Shown: piece by piece, positions 20,089-29,187 of the stretch
How positions within the stretch are numbered: position 1 is the first letter of the stretch
Layout of the letters: each line of letters opens with the position of its first letter
DNA from: Candidatus Babelota bacterium
Lineage (GTDB): Bacteria > Babelota > Babeliae > Babelales > Vermiphilaceae
Direction of reading: 5' to 3'
Assembly (NCBI GenBank): GCA_013286935.1
Contig: JABDES010000002.1
Coordinates: 1 to 64,000, forward strand
Length of the DNA: 64,000 bases
Notes under the pieces: generated by a model
Databases searched by the model: none
Seen by the model: the letters and a program-made list of their open reading frames with translations, nothing else
Told to the model about the DNA's origin: nothing
Program-made: the position numbers and the translations under genes

Positions 20089-21435
20089 ATGAATACATTA
20101 TTGCATAACCTTGTAATAGCATTATTGATTTTAACATTTTCCGATGTATTGGCAAAAGAACGAGTTTCCAAACTCAGCGCTCCAGCTCGTACCATAGTAT
20201 ATGTATATATTCCGACGGAGGTGGGTAAAGTGGGCCACACGCTACCAGTACAATTTCAAAAAATTATCAGCAGCGGCCCCGCGCTCGATAGTAATAAGTA
20301 TTGGCCAGCGCCTGGAGACACAATACAAGCGGTCGGACCAACATACAGCAATAAAAGCGGAGTGGTTGCCGTAGCAGAATTTTCCCGCTGGACCGGTATT
20401 GAAAATGGAATTACTTACGAATTTACTCAAATAGTTGATCTGCCAAATCTTGGGCCGATACTCAAACTAAAGCAACGTGTTTTAGGAACGGCGTTAGACA
20501 CCAAATCATGGATTGGTATCGAAACACCTACGGTAAAGAATGCCTGGTTTGACGACACTGACTGGCACCGGACATCGATCAATAATAATGGGTTTGGAAC
20601 ATATGTTATTACGTTTTGTTCATATCATTGGAATAAGCTGGAGTATCAATTTAAGACGATACAAAAGTCTCATAAACAGGTTAACCTGGACATTTCACCT
20701 TTTGGCAAAAAATCGATCGTTGGACAGCTTGTTGAAAATGTACGCTATGCGACAACAAAGATACTTGGCTTTTGTGTGGGACATGTAGTGGCGGGTGACA
20801 TTGATGCTCAAATCAAAAAGAAACAAACAGCATTGAAGAATTACGAAAAATTAGCTAAAAAGCTACTCTTAAATCCAGACCTAGAGGAAGATGATGCTAG
20901 ACAGGTTAAACAAAGGCTTAAGTCAAAAACTACAGAAGTAACACACCTTCAAGAACAAAAACAGCAACAGCTCAACCTTGAACGCCAAGCCCAAGAATTG
21001 AAACAAAAAGAAGAGGCCGAACAAGTAGAACAAGAACAACTTAAACTAAAGCAAGAACAAGAGGCGCAACGACGACAACAACAGCTAGCACTAGAAGAAC
21101 AAAAAGCAAAAGAAAAACTAGCTGCACTTGAGCAAGAAACGAAAGAAAATGAGGCACAAGCAAAGGAACTTGAAAAAGAGGTAGAACCAGAAATCAAAGA
21201 AACAGCTGACGAACTGTGGGCGCAATTGGCACAACAAATGGCAGAAAAGAAGGCACAGAAGGAAGCCGAACAAAAGTGGGAGCAGCAAAAAAAGGTTATC
21301 GGCATAACTACCGTAGTTGCAGTAGCGCTTGGTACCGCGACCATATATGCTCTCAGGGGCCTGCCAACGCCATATGCAAATATGGTCTATAAAATAGAGT
21401 ACATACCAGCTGCAACGTACAGAGGAAGTTTATAA
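20089..21435 (+). CDS. Secreted coiled-coil family protein (TPYAN..YKIEY tail), member C
   Basis: VSKLSAPARTIVYVYIPTEVGKVGHTLPV..., QAVGPTYSNKSGVVAVAEFSRWTG; tail LPTPYANMVYKIEYIPAATYRGSL. Confidence 0.7.
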   Translation: MNTLLHNLVIALLILTFSDVLAKERVSKLSAPARTIVYVYIPTEVGKVGHTLPVQFQKIISSGPALDSNKYWPAPGDTIQAVGPTYSNKSGVVAVAEFSRWTGIENGITYEFTQIVDLPNLGPILKLKQRVLGTALDTKSWIGIETPTVKNAWFDDTDWHRTSINNNGFGTYVITFCSYHWNKLEYQFKTIQKSHKQVNLDISPFGKKSIVGQLVENVRYATTKILGFCVGHVVAGDIDAQIKKKQTALKNYEKLAKKLLLNPDLEEDDARQVKQRLKSKTTEVTHLQEQKQQQLNLERQAQELKQKEEAEQVEQEQLKLKQEQEAQRRQQQLALEEQKAKEKLAALEQETKENEAQAKELEKEVEPEIKETADELWAQLAQQMAEKKAQKEAEQKWEQQKKVIGITTVVAVALGTATIYALRGLPTPYANMVYKIEYIPAATYRGSL

Positions 21436-21457
21436 CAAATATCAGAAAGGAACGGTA

Positions 21458-21970
21458 ATGAGTGACTACCACGAACGTTCATTTATGGATCAATACCCAT
21501 TAAGCCCTAGAAAACCTTTAAAAAAAACATTGACTCAATTTCCCTTTATAGCGGTATTTTGTATATTTTTGGTGCATCCAGCAATGATGCTGCTCGAGTC
21601 AAAAATATCGATATCTTCCACAGGTTCAATATTAATCACGAGTGCCATTTTTCTTATTATTGTAGCCCTAATCTATCTTTACGAACAATGGTATTTCAGG
21701 ACATATTTTTATAATTTGACCGATAGATTAATCATTATTCGCAAAGGCCCCATCGCTTCAGGCGAAATCACTATTTCCTTTGACCGCATTCAAGACATTT
21801 ATGTTGATCAAGACGCTTTAGATCGCTTATTTAATATTTATGATGTGCATATTTCAACTGCCACAGCAGCATCTGGGTTTAGAGCTCATATTGACGGAGT
21901 AGAAAAGGGTACCGCTGAAAGGTTACGCGCATTATTTTTAAAAAAAGTTGAAGAGTCTCATAACAAGTAG
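21458..21970 (+). CDS. Bacterial PH-domain (bPH2/YdbS-like) membrane protein
   Basis: Two TMs then LTDRLIIIRKGPIASGEITISFDRIQDIYVDQDALDRLFNIYDVHISTA. Confidence 0.75.
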   Translation: MSDYHERSFMDQYPLSPRKPLKKTLTQFPFIAVFCIFLVHPAMMLLESKISISSTGSILITSAIFLIIVALIYLYEQWYFRTYFYNLTDRLIIIRKGPIASGEITISFDRIQDIYVDQDALDRLFNIYDVHISTATAASGFRAHIDGVEKGTAERLRALFLKKVEESHNK

Positions 21971-22040
21971 GTCGATTTTTTGCTATTTTGACATGTTGCT
22001 CCGGACCGAACATCATAACGGCTCCCACAAAATGAAATAG

Positions 22041-22073
22041 ATACCAGATGCAACGTACAAAGAAAGCTTATAA
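22041..22073 (+). pseudogene. Relic of the 3' end of a duplicate of 20089..21435
   Basis: ataccagatgcaacgtacaaagaaagcttataa (IPDATYKESL*) versus 21403-21435 ataccagctgcaacgtacagaggaagtttataa (IPAATYRGSL*). Confidence 0.7.
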
Positions 22074-22084
22074 TACAGATAAAC

Positions 22085-22119
22085 CAACAATGGAGAGTTT
22101 TAAACTCTCCATTGTTGGC
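22085..22119. terminator. 35-nt near-perfect palindrome between convergent genes
   Basis: CCAACAATGGAGAGTTT-T-AAACTCTCCATTGTTGG; possible bidirectional terminator, no clear T-tract. Confidence 0.5.
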
Positions 22120-22125
22120 CTGTAA

Positions 22126-23316
22126 CTATCGCATATAATTTAATATTGCTAGTACCAATGTGATAAGAACTGGAGTTCTTGCCGGTTTAAAGCCCCATAC
22201 TTTATAGGCAATGTTGCACAAAGTAAGCACTATCAGTACTGGATATGCAATATTAACGATTGGTCCGCTAGCTAACCACAACACATACTTAAGGCCAAAT
22301 ATGGAAAGCGGAAAACATAAAAAGACGGTGATAGCAAGGGCTACTTCAAAACGCATGTGCCCTCGAACCAAATATTGAAGATATTCGGCAAACACTGCGC
22401 ACAGTGCTATCGATGTAGAAAGGCAAGCCATAAAAACAGCAACGCCTATTATAGCAGCTCCGCTGGTCCCCATTACCTTAAATCCAACAATGCTAAACAA
22501 CTCTCCTGGATCTACAGCCTCCATACCTTGGCCATGCAGGTAGCCTAGAAGCGTAAGTCCTGAGTAAAACAGGGCAAGAAGAGCTGCGCCTATAAAGCTA
22601 GCTTGCAACCCTAATAATGCCAATTGCTTTGAGGATGCTTGTTGCCCGCGCATATTGTGCTTGAGCAGATGAAGCGTCATTGATGAAAAGAATATAGCTC
22701 CCAATAAATCAAGTGTTTTATAGCCTTCAAAAAAACCTTTAAAAAACACGCTGTATGTATCCATGGGTATAAATGGATAAAGCGTAACATCACTGAAACA
22801 TCCTTTTATGATAATAATGGCAAGTGCCGCTATCTTAATCGGCCCTATAATGTTGCCTAAAAGGACAATAATTCCATTTTCCTTGATCGCCCCAAGGTAT
22901 GTAATACATAAAAAAACAATAGCAAAAAACATAGATGATTGAAGCGTAATCGTACTTAAAGATGCTGGTAAAAATGGAGCAATCATTGTATGTGAAAGCG
23001 TAACAATGCGTGGAACCGCAATGAGCGGTCCAATAATAAGCATTGCTATAAAAATTGCACCTTCTTTGGCGTATTTATTGCCTAATCTGCCAAAAAATGC
23101 GTTATAATTTCCGTCAAAAAGTATCAATGCTATAAGCCCGATTAATGGCAAACAAACCGCTGTGATCAGAAAACCTAGTAATCCAATCAATAAGTGTGAA
23201 CCTGAGCTCATTCCTACAGTGATCGGATGCACTAAATTCCCGGCTCCAAAAAACATAGTAAATATGGCTATACCTACCGAAATAACCTGAAAAAGCGAAA
23301 ATTGATGCTGTTTCAT
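22126..23316 (-). CDS. brnQ: Branched-chain amino acid transporter (BrnQ/LIVCS family)
   Basis: FGAGNLVHPITVGMSSG, 12-TM pattern, ATYLGAI..GNIIGPIK. Confidence 0.85.
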   Translation of the reverse strand: MKQHQFSLFQVISVGIAIFTMFFGAGNLVHPITVGMSSGSHLLIGLLGFLITAVCLPLIGLIALILFDGNYNAFFGRLGNKYAKEGAIFIAMLIIGPLIAVPRIVTLSHTMIAPFLPASLSTITLQSSMFFAIVFLCITYLGAIKENGIIVLLGNIIGPIKIAALAIIIIKGCFSDVTLYPFIPMDTYSVFFKGFFEGYKTLDLLGAIFFSSMTLHLLKHNMRGQQASSKQLALLGLQASFIGAALLALFYSGLTLLGYLHGQGMEAVDPGELFSIVGFKVMGTSGAAIIGVAVFMACLSTSIALCAVFAEYLQYLVRGHMRFEVALAITVFLCFPLSIFGLKYVLWLASGPIVNIAYPVLIVLTLCNIAYKVWGFKPARTPVLITLVLAILNYMR

Positions 23317-23505
23317 AAAAAGTCCTCAAACATAATAAAAATAAAAAATAAAGCAGACTCTGCGAAGCGAATCTACTCTCTATATAAAAAGATAAAATAT
23401 CAAATGAATAACTATATAAACAATTCTAAACAAATTTGTCCAACCTGACAAATTATTTAAAACTATCCATTATGAACGCCTACTTTGCCAACACAGTGTA
23501 CACCT

Positions 23506-23620
23506 GTGTCAATTCCATAGACAAAATAGTCTGCCATACGTAGCTTTCTACTACGCTCTTCCAGCCTTCGCATAAAGCTACGGCGGACAGATGTCGAGCT
23601 TCGAAGAACAAGTTAGCGAA
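23506..23620. repeat. Intergenic direct repeat, copy 1 (interrupted by about 36 nt)
   Basis: gtgtcaattccatagacaaaatagtctgccatacgtagctttctactacgctct ... gagcttcgaagaacaagttagcgaa. Confidence 0.75.
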
Positions 23621-23710
23621 AATGTAATAATTACGAAAAAGCCCTACTACGCTCTGCGAGCTATGAAGGGCATACTTCACTTGGTTCTATCACAGACAAC
23701 CAACACTTAT

Positions 23711-23791
23711 GTGTCAATTCCATAGACAAAATGGTTCGCCATACGGAGCTTTCTACTACGCTCTGCGAGCTTCGAAGAACAGGTTAGCGAA
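23711..23791. repeat. Intergenic direct repeat, copy 2, abutting the tRNA-Ala 3' end
   Basis: gtgtcaattccatagacaaaatggttcgccatacggagctttctactacgctctgcgagcttcgaagaacaggttagcgaa. Confidence 0.75.
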
Positions 23792-23794
23792 GTA

Positions 23795-23870
23795 TGGTGG
23801 AGCTAACCGGACTTGAACCGGTGACCCCATGCATGCCATGCATGTGCTCTACCAACTGAGCTATAGCCCC
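23795..23870 (-). tRNA. tRNA-Ala (anticodon GGC), encoded CCA
   Basis: Reverse complement GGGGCTATAGCTCAGTTGGTAGAGCACATGCATGGCATGCATGGGGTCACCGGTTCAAGTCCGGTTAGCTCCACCA folds as a cloverleaf. Confidence 0.95.
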
Positions 23871-23967
23871 AAACATCAACAAAAAGAATTTTTACTTATA
23901 ACGTATTTGAAAGTATACTTGTTCATTATTTAGTTGTAAATCAGTTAATCATTTTTTTCATTACATC

Positions 23968-25776
23968 TTGGATTCCATGTCATCATTTTACATGTCACAT
24001 TTTCAACAAAAATATACGTATTTGATTGCATTAGTCCTTGTTGCAAATATATCGCTGGCAAAATCAATATTTGATGTTCAGTTTGACCATGCAGACAAGC
24101 AAATTACGAATATATCCGTATCAATTACCATCCCCGAAAAAGATTTTTTATATAGCGATTATTTAAAAATCACTACAGATAACCGATATATTTCTTTAGG
24201 AGAATGGCAACCGTCTAGTAAGCCATTAAGTCGTTATGATAATACCTTTAAAGCGATAAAGCCTATTTTGGTCGGATCATTTAAGATAAACTGCATCGCT
24301 AGCACGAGTGATGTGCGATCAGATCAAGATTCACATCTGCACATTTCATACTATCAACAATCACAAGGCAAATTTGCCAAAGAAAGCTTTGCCATCCCAT
24401 CCCGAAAAACAACCGAACATGTGCCAGTTGATACCCCAGACAGTACTACGACGCCAATCAAACCGGTCCTATCAAATTCATTAAATGCTCAATGTCATAT
24501 GCCACAAGAGCTAGCCAAAAAACCATTTTCGCTCAGTCGCTTTGTATATTCGTTATTTCAGGCAACCACATCTGTGCCATTTCGAATTTTACTATCGTTT
24601 ATATTGGGGCTGCTTCTTAGTCTTACACCGTGTATTTATCCAATGATTCCCATTACAATCGGAATCATGCAAGCTCAAAAAAGTAGCTCACTGTGGCATA
24701 ACTTCTTACTTTCATTGTCTTATGCTTTGGGTATTTCGAGTACATTTGCAACACTTGGGCTTTTTGCCGCATTTACTGGAACCATTTTTGGTAGTTTTAT
24801 GACAAACCCGCTTATCGTCTTACCCATTGTAGCCTTTTTATTGTACATGGCATTTTCTATGCTAGGTTTTTATGAAATGTATCAACCGAGCTTCTTACAA
24901 CAAGTAAATTCTAGTGTTAAACGAGGATCTATAATCTCTATATTTTTCTTTGGTGCCGCTAGCGGCACCGTTGCTTCTCCTTGCCTTTCCCCAGGACTTG
25001 CTCTTTTGCTTGCCCTTGTAAGCACACTTAACAGTTATCTGCTTGGTTTTTTGTTTCTTTTTAGCTTTGGAATGGGCTTGAGCTTGCCACTTTTAATTAT
25101 TGGTACCTTCTCTGGTACAATCAACTTCTTGCCTAAGGCTGGGGCATGGATGGTGGAGATCAAGAAGCTGTTTGGGCTTATAATGATTGCAATTTGTTTT
25201 TATTTTTTAAAAAACTTAATGACATGGTCACTATTTATGTGGCTCTCCGTGGCGGCTACCATAGCTACAGGTATATTGGAATTTTTTGTAGCAACATATT
25301 CACAAGGTATATGGCGCACCGTCCATAATGTTATAGGCGCTATTCTTATATGTGTCGGTTTTAGTTTGGCAGTCAAGACGTATCATGATGAGTATTACTG
25401 CAACAGCTCAACATTGGCAAAAAAAATCAACTGGCTAGAGGACTACAAACAGGCAATGCAACAAGCATTGCTGGCGGATAAACCAATCTTTGTGTACATG
25501 ACGGCCTCTTATTGTACATTGTGTACCGCTATTGAGCGATGCCTATTACACCATCCTGAAGTATTAGAAGCATTAAGCCACTATGTACCATTAAAACTTG
25601 ATGCGTGCAGCGATAAACCGGAAATTTCTGACTTAAAACAAAGATACTCAATCTCAGGGGTACCAACCTATTTAATTATTAGACCACAAGATGGTAGCCT
25701 TATAAATCGTTTTGGATCAGAAATATACGATGACGGTCCACATGTATTTGCGGGTATAATTGGTAGGCTAGACTAA
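23968..25776 (+). CDS. Thiol:disulfide interchange protein DsbD-like (DsbD-beta TM domain + C-terminal thioredoxin-like)
   Basis: LSLTPCIYPMIPITIGI, GTVASPCLSPGLALLLALV, C-terminal FVYMTASYCTLCTAIERC, SGVPTYLII. Confidence 0.88.
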   Translation: MDSMSSFYMSHFQQKYTYLIALVLVANISLAKSIFDVQFDHADKQITNISVSITIPEKDFLYSDYLKITTDNRYISLGEWQPSSKPLSRYDNTFKAIKPILVGSFKINCIASTSDVRSDQDSHLHISYYQQSQGKFAKESFAIPSRKTTEHVPVDTPDSTTTPIKPVLSNSLNAQCHMPQELAKKPFSLSRFVYSLFQATTSVPFRILLSFILGLLLSLTPCIYPMIPITIGIMQAQKSSSLWHNFLLSLSYALGISSTFATLGLFAAFTGTIFGSFMTNPLIVLPIVAFLLYMAFSMLGFYEMYQPSFLQQVNSSVKRGSIISIFFFGAASGTVASPCLSPGLALLLALVSTLNSYLLGFLFLFSFGMGLSLPLLIIGTFSGTINFLPKAGAWMVEIKKLFGLIMIAICFYFLKNLMTWSLFMWLSVAATIATGILEFFVATYSQGIWRTVHNVIGAILICVGFSLAVKTYHDEYYCNSSTLAKKINWLEDYKQAMQQALLADKPIFVYMTASYCTLCTAIERCLLHHPEVLEALSHYVPLKLDACSDKPEISDLKQRYSISGVPTYLIIRPQDGSLINRFGSEIYDDGPHVFAGIIGRLD

Positions 25777-25780
25777 TATT

Positions 25781-25817
25781 TACTGGTTTATTTTGACACA
25801 TTGAAAATAAACCAGTA
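25781..25817 (+). terminator. 14-bp perfect stem-loop downstream of dsbD-like gene
   Basis: TACTGGTTTATTTT-gacacattg-AAAATAAACCAGTA. Confidence 0.6.
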
Positions 25818-25874
25818 AGATAATCTGTACGGTGACTATTTTACTTTTGGACTAAAGCTTACAGGAATAGCCAA

Positions 25875-27482
25875 ATGAAACAATCTATATCCTTGATCTT
25901 TCTATTGATGGTATCTACACAGGGCTTTTGCTCACAAGAGGATATCGTAGGCGATATCGCTCAAGAGGGAGCTACAATTATCGCATCTCAAGAGGGTAAA
26001 ATTTCATCAAACGAACGGTTTATAACTGCACTCAAAAAAATACCTTTGTGGAAAAAGGCTGCCATTGGCACTTGTGCAGCCTGTATTATGGGTATAGTTA
26101 GTTGGAGATTATTTTCTAGCCTCAATCTGACTGCTCATGAACCGATTGAGCCACCTTTTAATCCTAAGCCATTTGCAGATAGGATGCGCAGGGATACATA
26201 TCCAACGCTTAAACAACCAGCACAAGAAACGTTTGAGTCGATACATGAAAAAACCAAACAATTCAACGACCAAATATGTAAATTCCCTACTAAAAACAAC
26301 CTGCCTGAGGCTATAGCTGGAGGGAGTCTGGGCAAGCAAAAAACCATTGCAATACAAGCTAATACCACACGACCCATTATTCATCGAGAAACCCTGACAT
26401 TAATGCAAGGCTATCTTGAACGCAAAAGGACTATTGGTAACGATCGCGAAAAGACATTCTATGCGCAAATGACTGTATATCAATTTATTGACCGTCTTTT
26501 AACAAAGCGTCCAATCGTGTTTATGGGGGCCAATGATTATTTTCTTTTAAAAAAGGAACATAGAAGCAAATCTATTGACAAGGATGAAGTGATTAAGGAA
26601 CACGACAATTTTGAGGCCATTGGAACCAAAAAGGAGCTCGATCCTATTACACTTGAAAATTACTTGTCGTACGATGAAATGCAAATCTCTGCATTGATAG
26701 GCGTTTCGGTGCCGACCTACTTTATCAATAACGGTAGTCGTACAAATAACGCCACTCCAGGAAAACTTGACACCTACCAACAGGAAGGAGTTTATATAGG
26801 GCTTGTTGGGGCACGTTTTGAAAAGCCAGGGTTGATGGAAGATGCACATATAATAAGACATAAAGATACACAAAGAAATAAAATTCACGCTACAGAATGG
26901 CAAAAGTTTTATGAAAACAAAGGACCAGAAATATGCATTCCCATCCATGATAAGCTCGTATTTGATTGCAACGTATATAAAAAACGGATGAGAGCAGTTA
27001 TTGAACCATACCTTTTAGAGGCTAACCTGCGCGGCATAGAGGCCAAAAAACAGGTATACTGTCATGTGGTTGGGCTTGGTCTTGGAGTATGGCAAAAGAG
27101 ACCTGAGCAAGGAAGAATGATGCTAGAGGTTTATAAAGAACTACTAGAATGGCACAAGTTAGACCATATATCCGATATTAATTTTAGTTGGTTTCCTGAT
27201 AATGCACAAAGTATTACGATCGATGCTCCTTTCAATCATCGTATTAAAACACACTTTTCAAAGCGTGCGCCAGCAGATAAGCTTGTAGGAGATGATGAAA
27301 ATAAGCTTTTGGTTGCTATGTACGCTTGGGATGGAAACTCTTATCCTGGAAATGAATATTGGATCGAAGCTCTTTCTGCCTCTGGCGACCCAGCTGCGGC
27401 ATGTTGTTCTACCATTGCTTGGATGCAAAATCCTGACATTAATAGCAATGTGTGTGGAACAAATGTTAAAAGCTATCCTTAA
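25875..27482 (+). CDS. Secreted/membrane-anchored hypothetical protein, candidate host-directed effector
   Basis: Signal peptide, second hydrophobic segment, C-terminal AMYAWDGNSYPGNEYWIEALSASGDPAAACCSTI. Confidence 0.5.
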   Translation: MKQSISLIFLLMVSTQGFCSQEDIVGDIAQEGATIIASQEGKISSNERFITALKKIPLWKKAAIGTCAACIMGIVSWRLFSSLNLTAHEPIEPPFNPKPFADRMRRDTYPTLKQPAQETFESIHEKTKQFNDQICKFPTKNNLPEAIAGGSLGKQKTIAIQANTTRPIIHRETLTLMQGYLERKRTIGNDREKTFYAQMTVYQFIDRLLTKRPIVFMGANDYFLLKKEHRSKSIDKDEVIKEHDNFEAIGTKKELDPITLENYLSYDEMQISALIGVSVPTYFINNGSRTNNATPGKLDTYQQEGVYIGLVGARFEKPGLMEDAHIIRHKDTQRNKIHATEWQKFYENKGPEICIPIHDKLVFDCNVYKKRMRAVIEPYLLEANLRGIEAKKQVYCHVVGLGLGVWQKRPEQGRMMLEVYKELLEWHKLDHISDINFSWFPDNAQSITIDAPFNHRIKTHFSKRAPADKLVGDDENKLLVAMYAWDGNSYPGNEYWIEALSASGDPAAACCSTIAWMQNPDINSNVCGTNVKSYP

Positions 27483-27553
27483 GGCTTGATTTAAATCAGC
27501 ACTATACAATAACGGCGCCTACATGAATTTGCAGATACTATTAGCAAAGCACT

Positions 27554-28099
27554 CTAGCGGTTTTCCGATTTCTTCTCTAACGCTTCTATGCGGATATCAT
27601 GAGCCAATGATGCATTTGCAAGAGCGTTCAATGTATTTTCAATATCATCCAACCGTTTATGGTGATGTTGCATGACTTTAACTACTTGTAACTCTGCTTT
27701 TGCATAGCCCTGGAGAGCCTCTTTAAGCACTTCTTGCCGTTCTTTTAATACAACAATACGACGCTCTAACATCTCAAGACGTTCATCGCTTGTTACTGGT
27801 GGTTTACAATAATCAAGCAATTCCTCAATTGTTAAACTCACCACACTTCCAACTATAACGCCTAACACTAGCGACCTATTAAAACCGTTTGGTGTTGGCG
27901 TGCTTGCGGTTTTGGCACAGTGAACACCCTTGAGAAATGTGGAAGGCATCTGAGAAGCACTACGTTGAAAACCAGATATATGCCATAAACGAAAAAACTG
28001 AGGCGTCTTGCTTGAAAACATGGTCTTAGAGGCAGAAAAGGTCAACAAGCAATACAAGATAAGGAGACGTAGCTTAAGAGTCATGAAAAATACCTTCAA
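27554..28099 (-). CDS. Hypothetical coiled-coil protein with TM segments
   Basis: Hydrophobic N-terminus, LVLGVIVGSVVSLTIEELL, C-terminal heptad helices. Confidence 0.45.
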   Translation of the reverse strand: MKVFFMTLKLRLLILYCLLTFSASKTMFSSKTPQFFRLWHISGFQRSASQMPSTFLKGVHCAKTASTPTPNGFNRSLVLGVIVGSVVSLTIEELLDYCKPPVTSDERLEMLERRIVVLKERQEVLKEALQGYAKAELQVVKVMQHHHKRLDDIENTLNALANASLAHDIRIEALEKKSENR

Positions 28100-28355
28100 T
28101 TATAAAATAATGATAATACATAGCTTGAACAACAGAATATTCCAATTTTTACCACCTGCACATGTATACCACAAACCCACCATGATAGCCACTCAACATT
28201 GTTATTTTGCAATACACACACGCACAAAAAAGAATTTTTTTCATCTTGTCTTGTTCCATAAGACTTGGTATGTTTGCTGGACTTACTGGTAATGTTGTTG
28301 AAGCGTAATCTAATCTGGTACATAATCTGTTATCTATTATAAAAAAGGTTGAATA

Positions 28356-28448
28356 ATGAAATTTTTAACAATAAAATTGCTCTCTATCTTCCTTCTGTTA
28401 ACACCACTATGCCATTGTAAAGAAATAACTTCCACTTTTTGGAAATAA
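28356..28448 (+). other. Short signal-peptide-like ORF upstream of 28485..29177
   Basis: MKFLTIKLLSIFLLLTPLCHCKEITSTFWK*; same frame as the downstream ORF, separated by TAA at 28446 and 28458. Confidence 0.45.
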
Positions 28449-28484
28449 TGGCACAACTAACATTACATAAAACTTTTTGTACGA

Positions 28485-29177
28485 GTGGTACTTATTTCTT
28501 TACGGTCACTATGTTCAATTTCCATGTTCCCTGGAGCTGAAAAAAACGAACAAAAAGTTTTGCTGGAAAGCATGTGCCTCAAGGCATTGATGGGCCTCCT
28601 TAAAGCTGCATGTGATGAAACTCCTTTCCAAAAACAGTGTCTAGTTGCAAGGCAAAAATGGCATGATGCATACAAAACAAATCTAACAAAACAGTGTATG
28701 CAAACCAAAGGTCTTATTGAAATACCAGATTCAAAAGAAAGTGAAATAACACTGCCGGAAAAAGTTAGACTTCTCATAGAGGCCGGATCTTCCGAAAGTG
28801 TATTTGAAGAATTAAAAAAAACTTTTGTAGTAAGTGGAAGTGTCTGCTCTGAGGTGATTACACAGGAGGCTCGCCAAAGCGCACAAGAATTAGATGCGCT
28901 ACAAAAAATGATGGAAATAACTCAAAAGACAGGAGTAAAGGAACTTATAGATTTCCATGCTTTACAACTTAGTAATGCGCAAAAAAAATATGACAAGATT
29001 ATGGTGCAACAAAAAATGGTGTTTGACTTTGCTCAAATCAGCTTATGCGGTTATGCAGAAGTAATATCGGCACTCTGTGGCGTTATTACAGACGATAAAT
29101 TTCAGTCATCATTTTCTGGCAGCGATTGTAATGCAATCTTTGAAATACTAAAATACCACGGTATGATCAGACTATAG
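28485..29177 (+). CDS. Hypothetical helical protein (possibly separated from its signal peptide)
   Basis: 230-aa ORF; ATG at 28518 (MFPGAEKNEQ) is an alternative start. Confidence 0.45.
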   Translation: MVLISLRSLCSISMFPGAEKNEQKVLLESMCLKALMGLLKAACDETPFQKQCLVARQKWHDAYKTNLTKQCMQTKGLIEIPDSKESEITLPEKVRLLIEAGSSESVFEELKKTFVVSGSVCSEVITQEARQSAQELDALQKMMEITQKTGVKELIDFHALQLSNAQKKYDKIMVQQKMVFDFAQISLCGYAEVISALCGVITDDKFQSSFSGSDCNAIFEILKYHGMIRL

Positions 29178-29187
29178 TAACTATTTT

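Noticed and set aside
23506-23795. CRISPR-like array
   Set aside because: Only two diverged copies with irregular spacing; no cas genes
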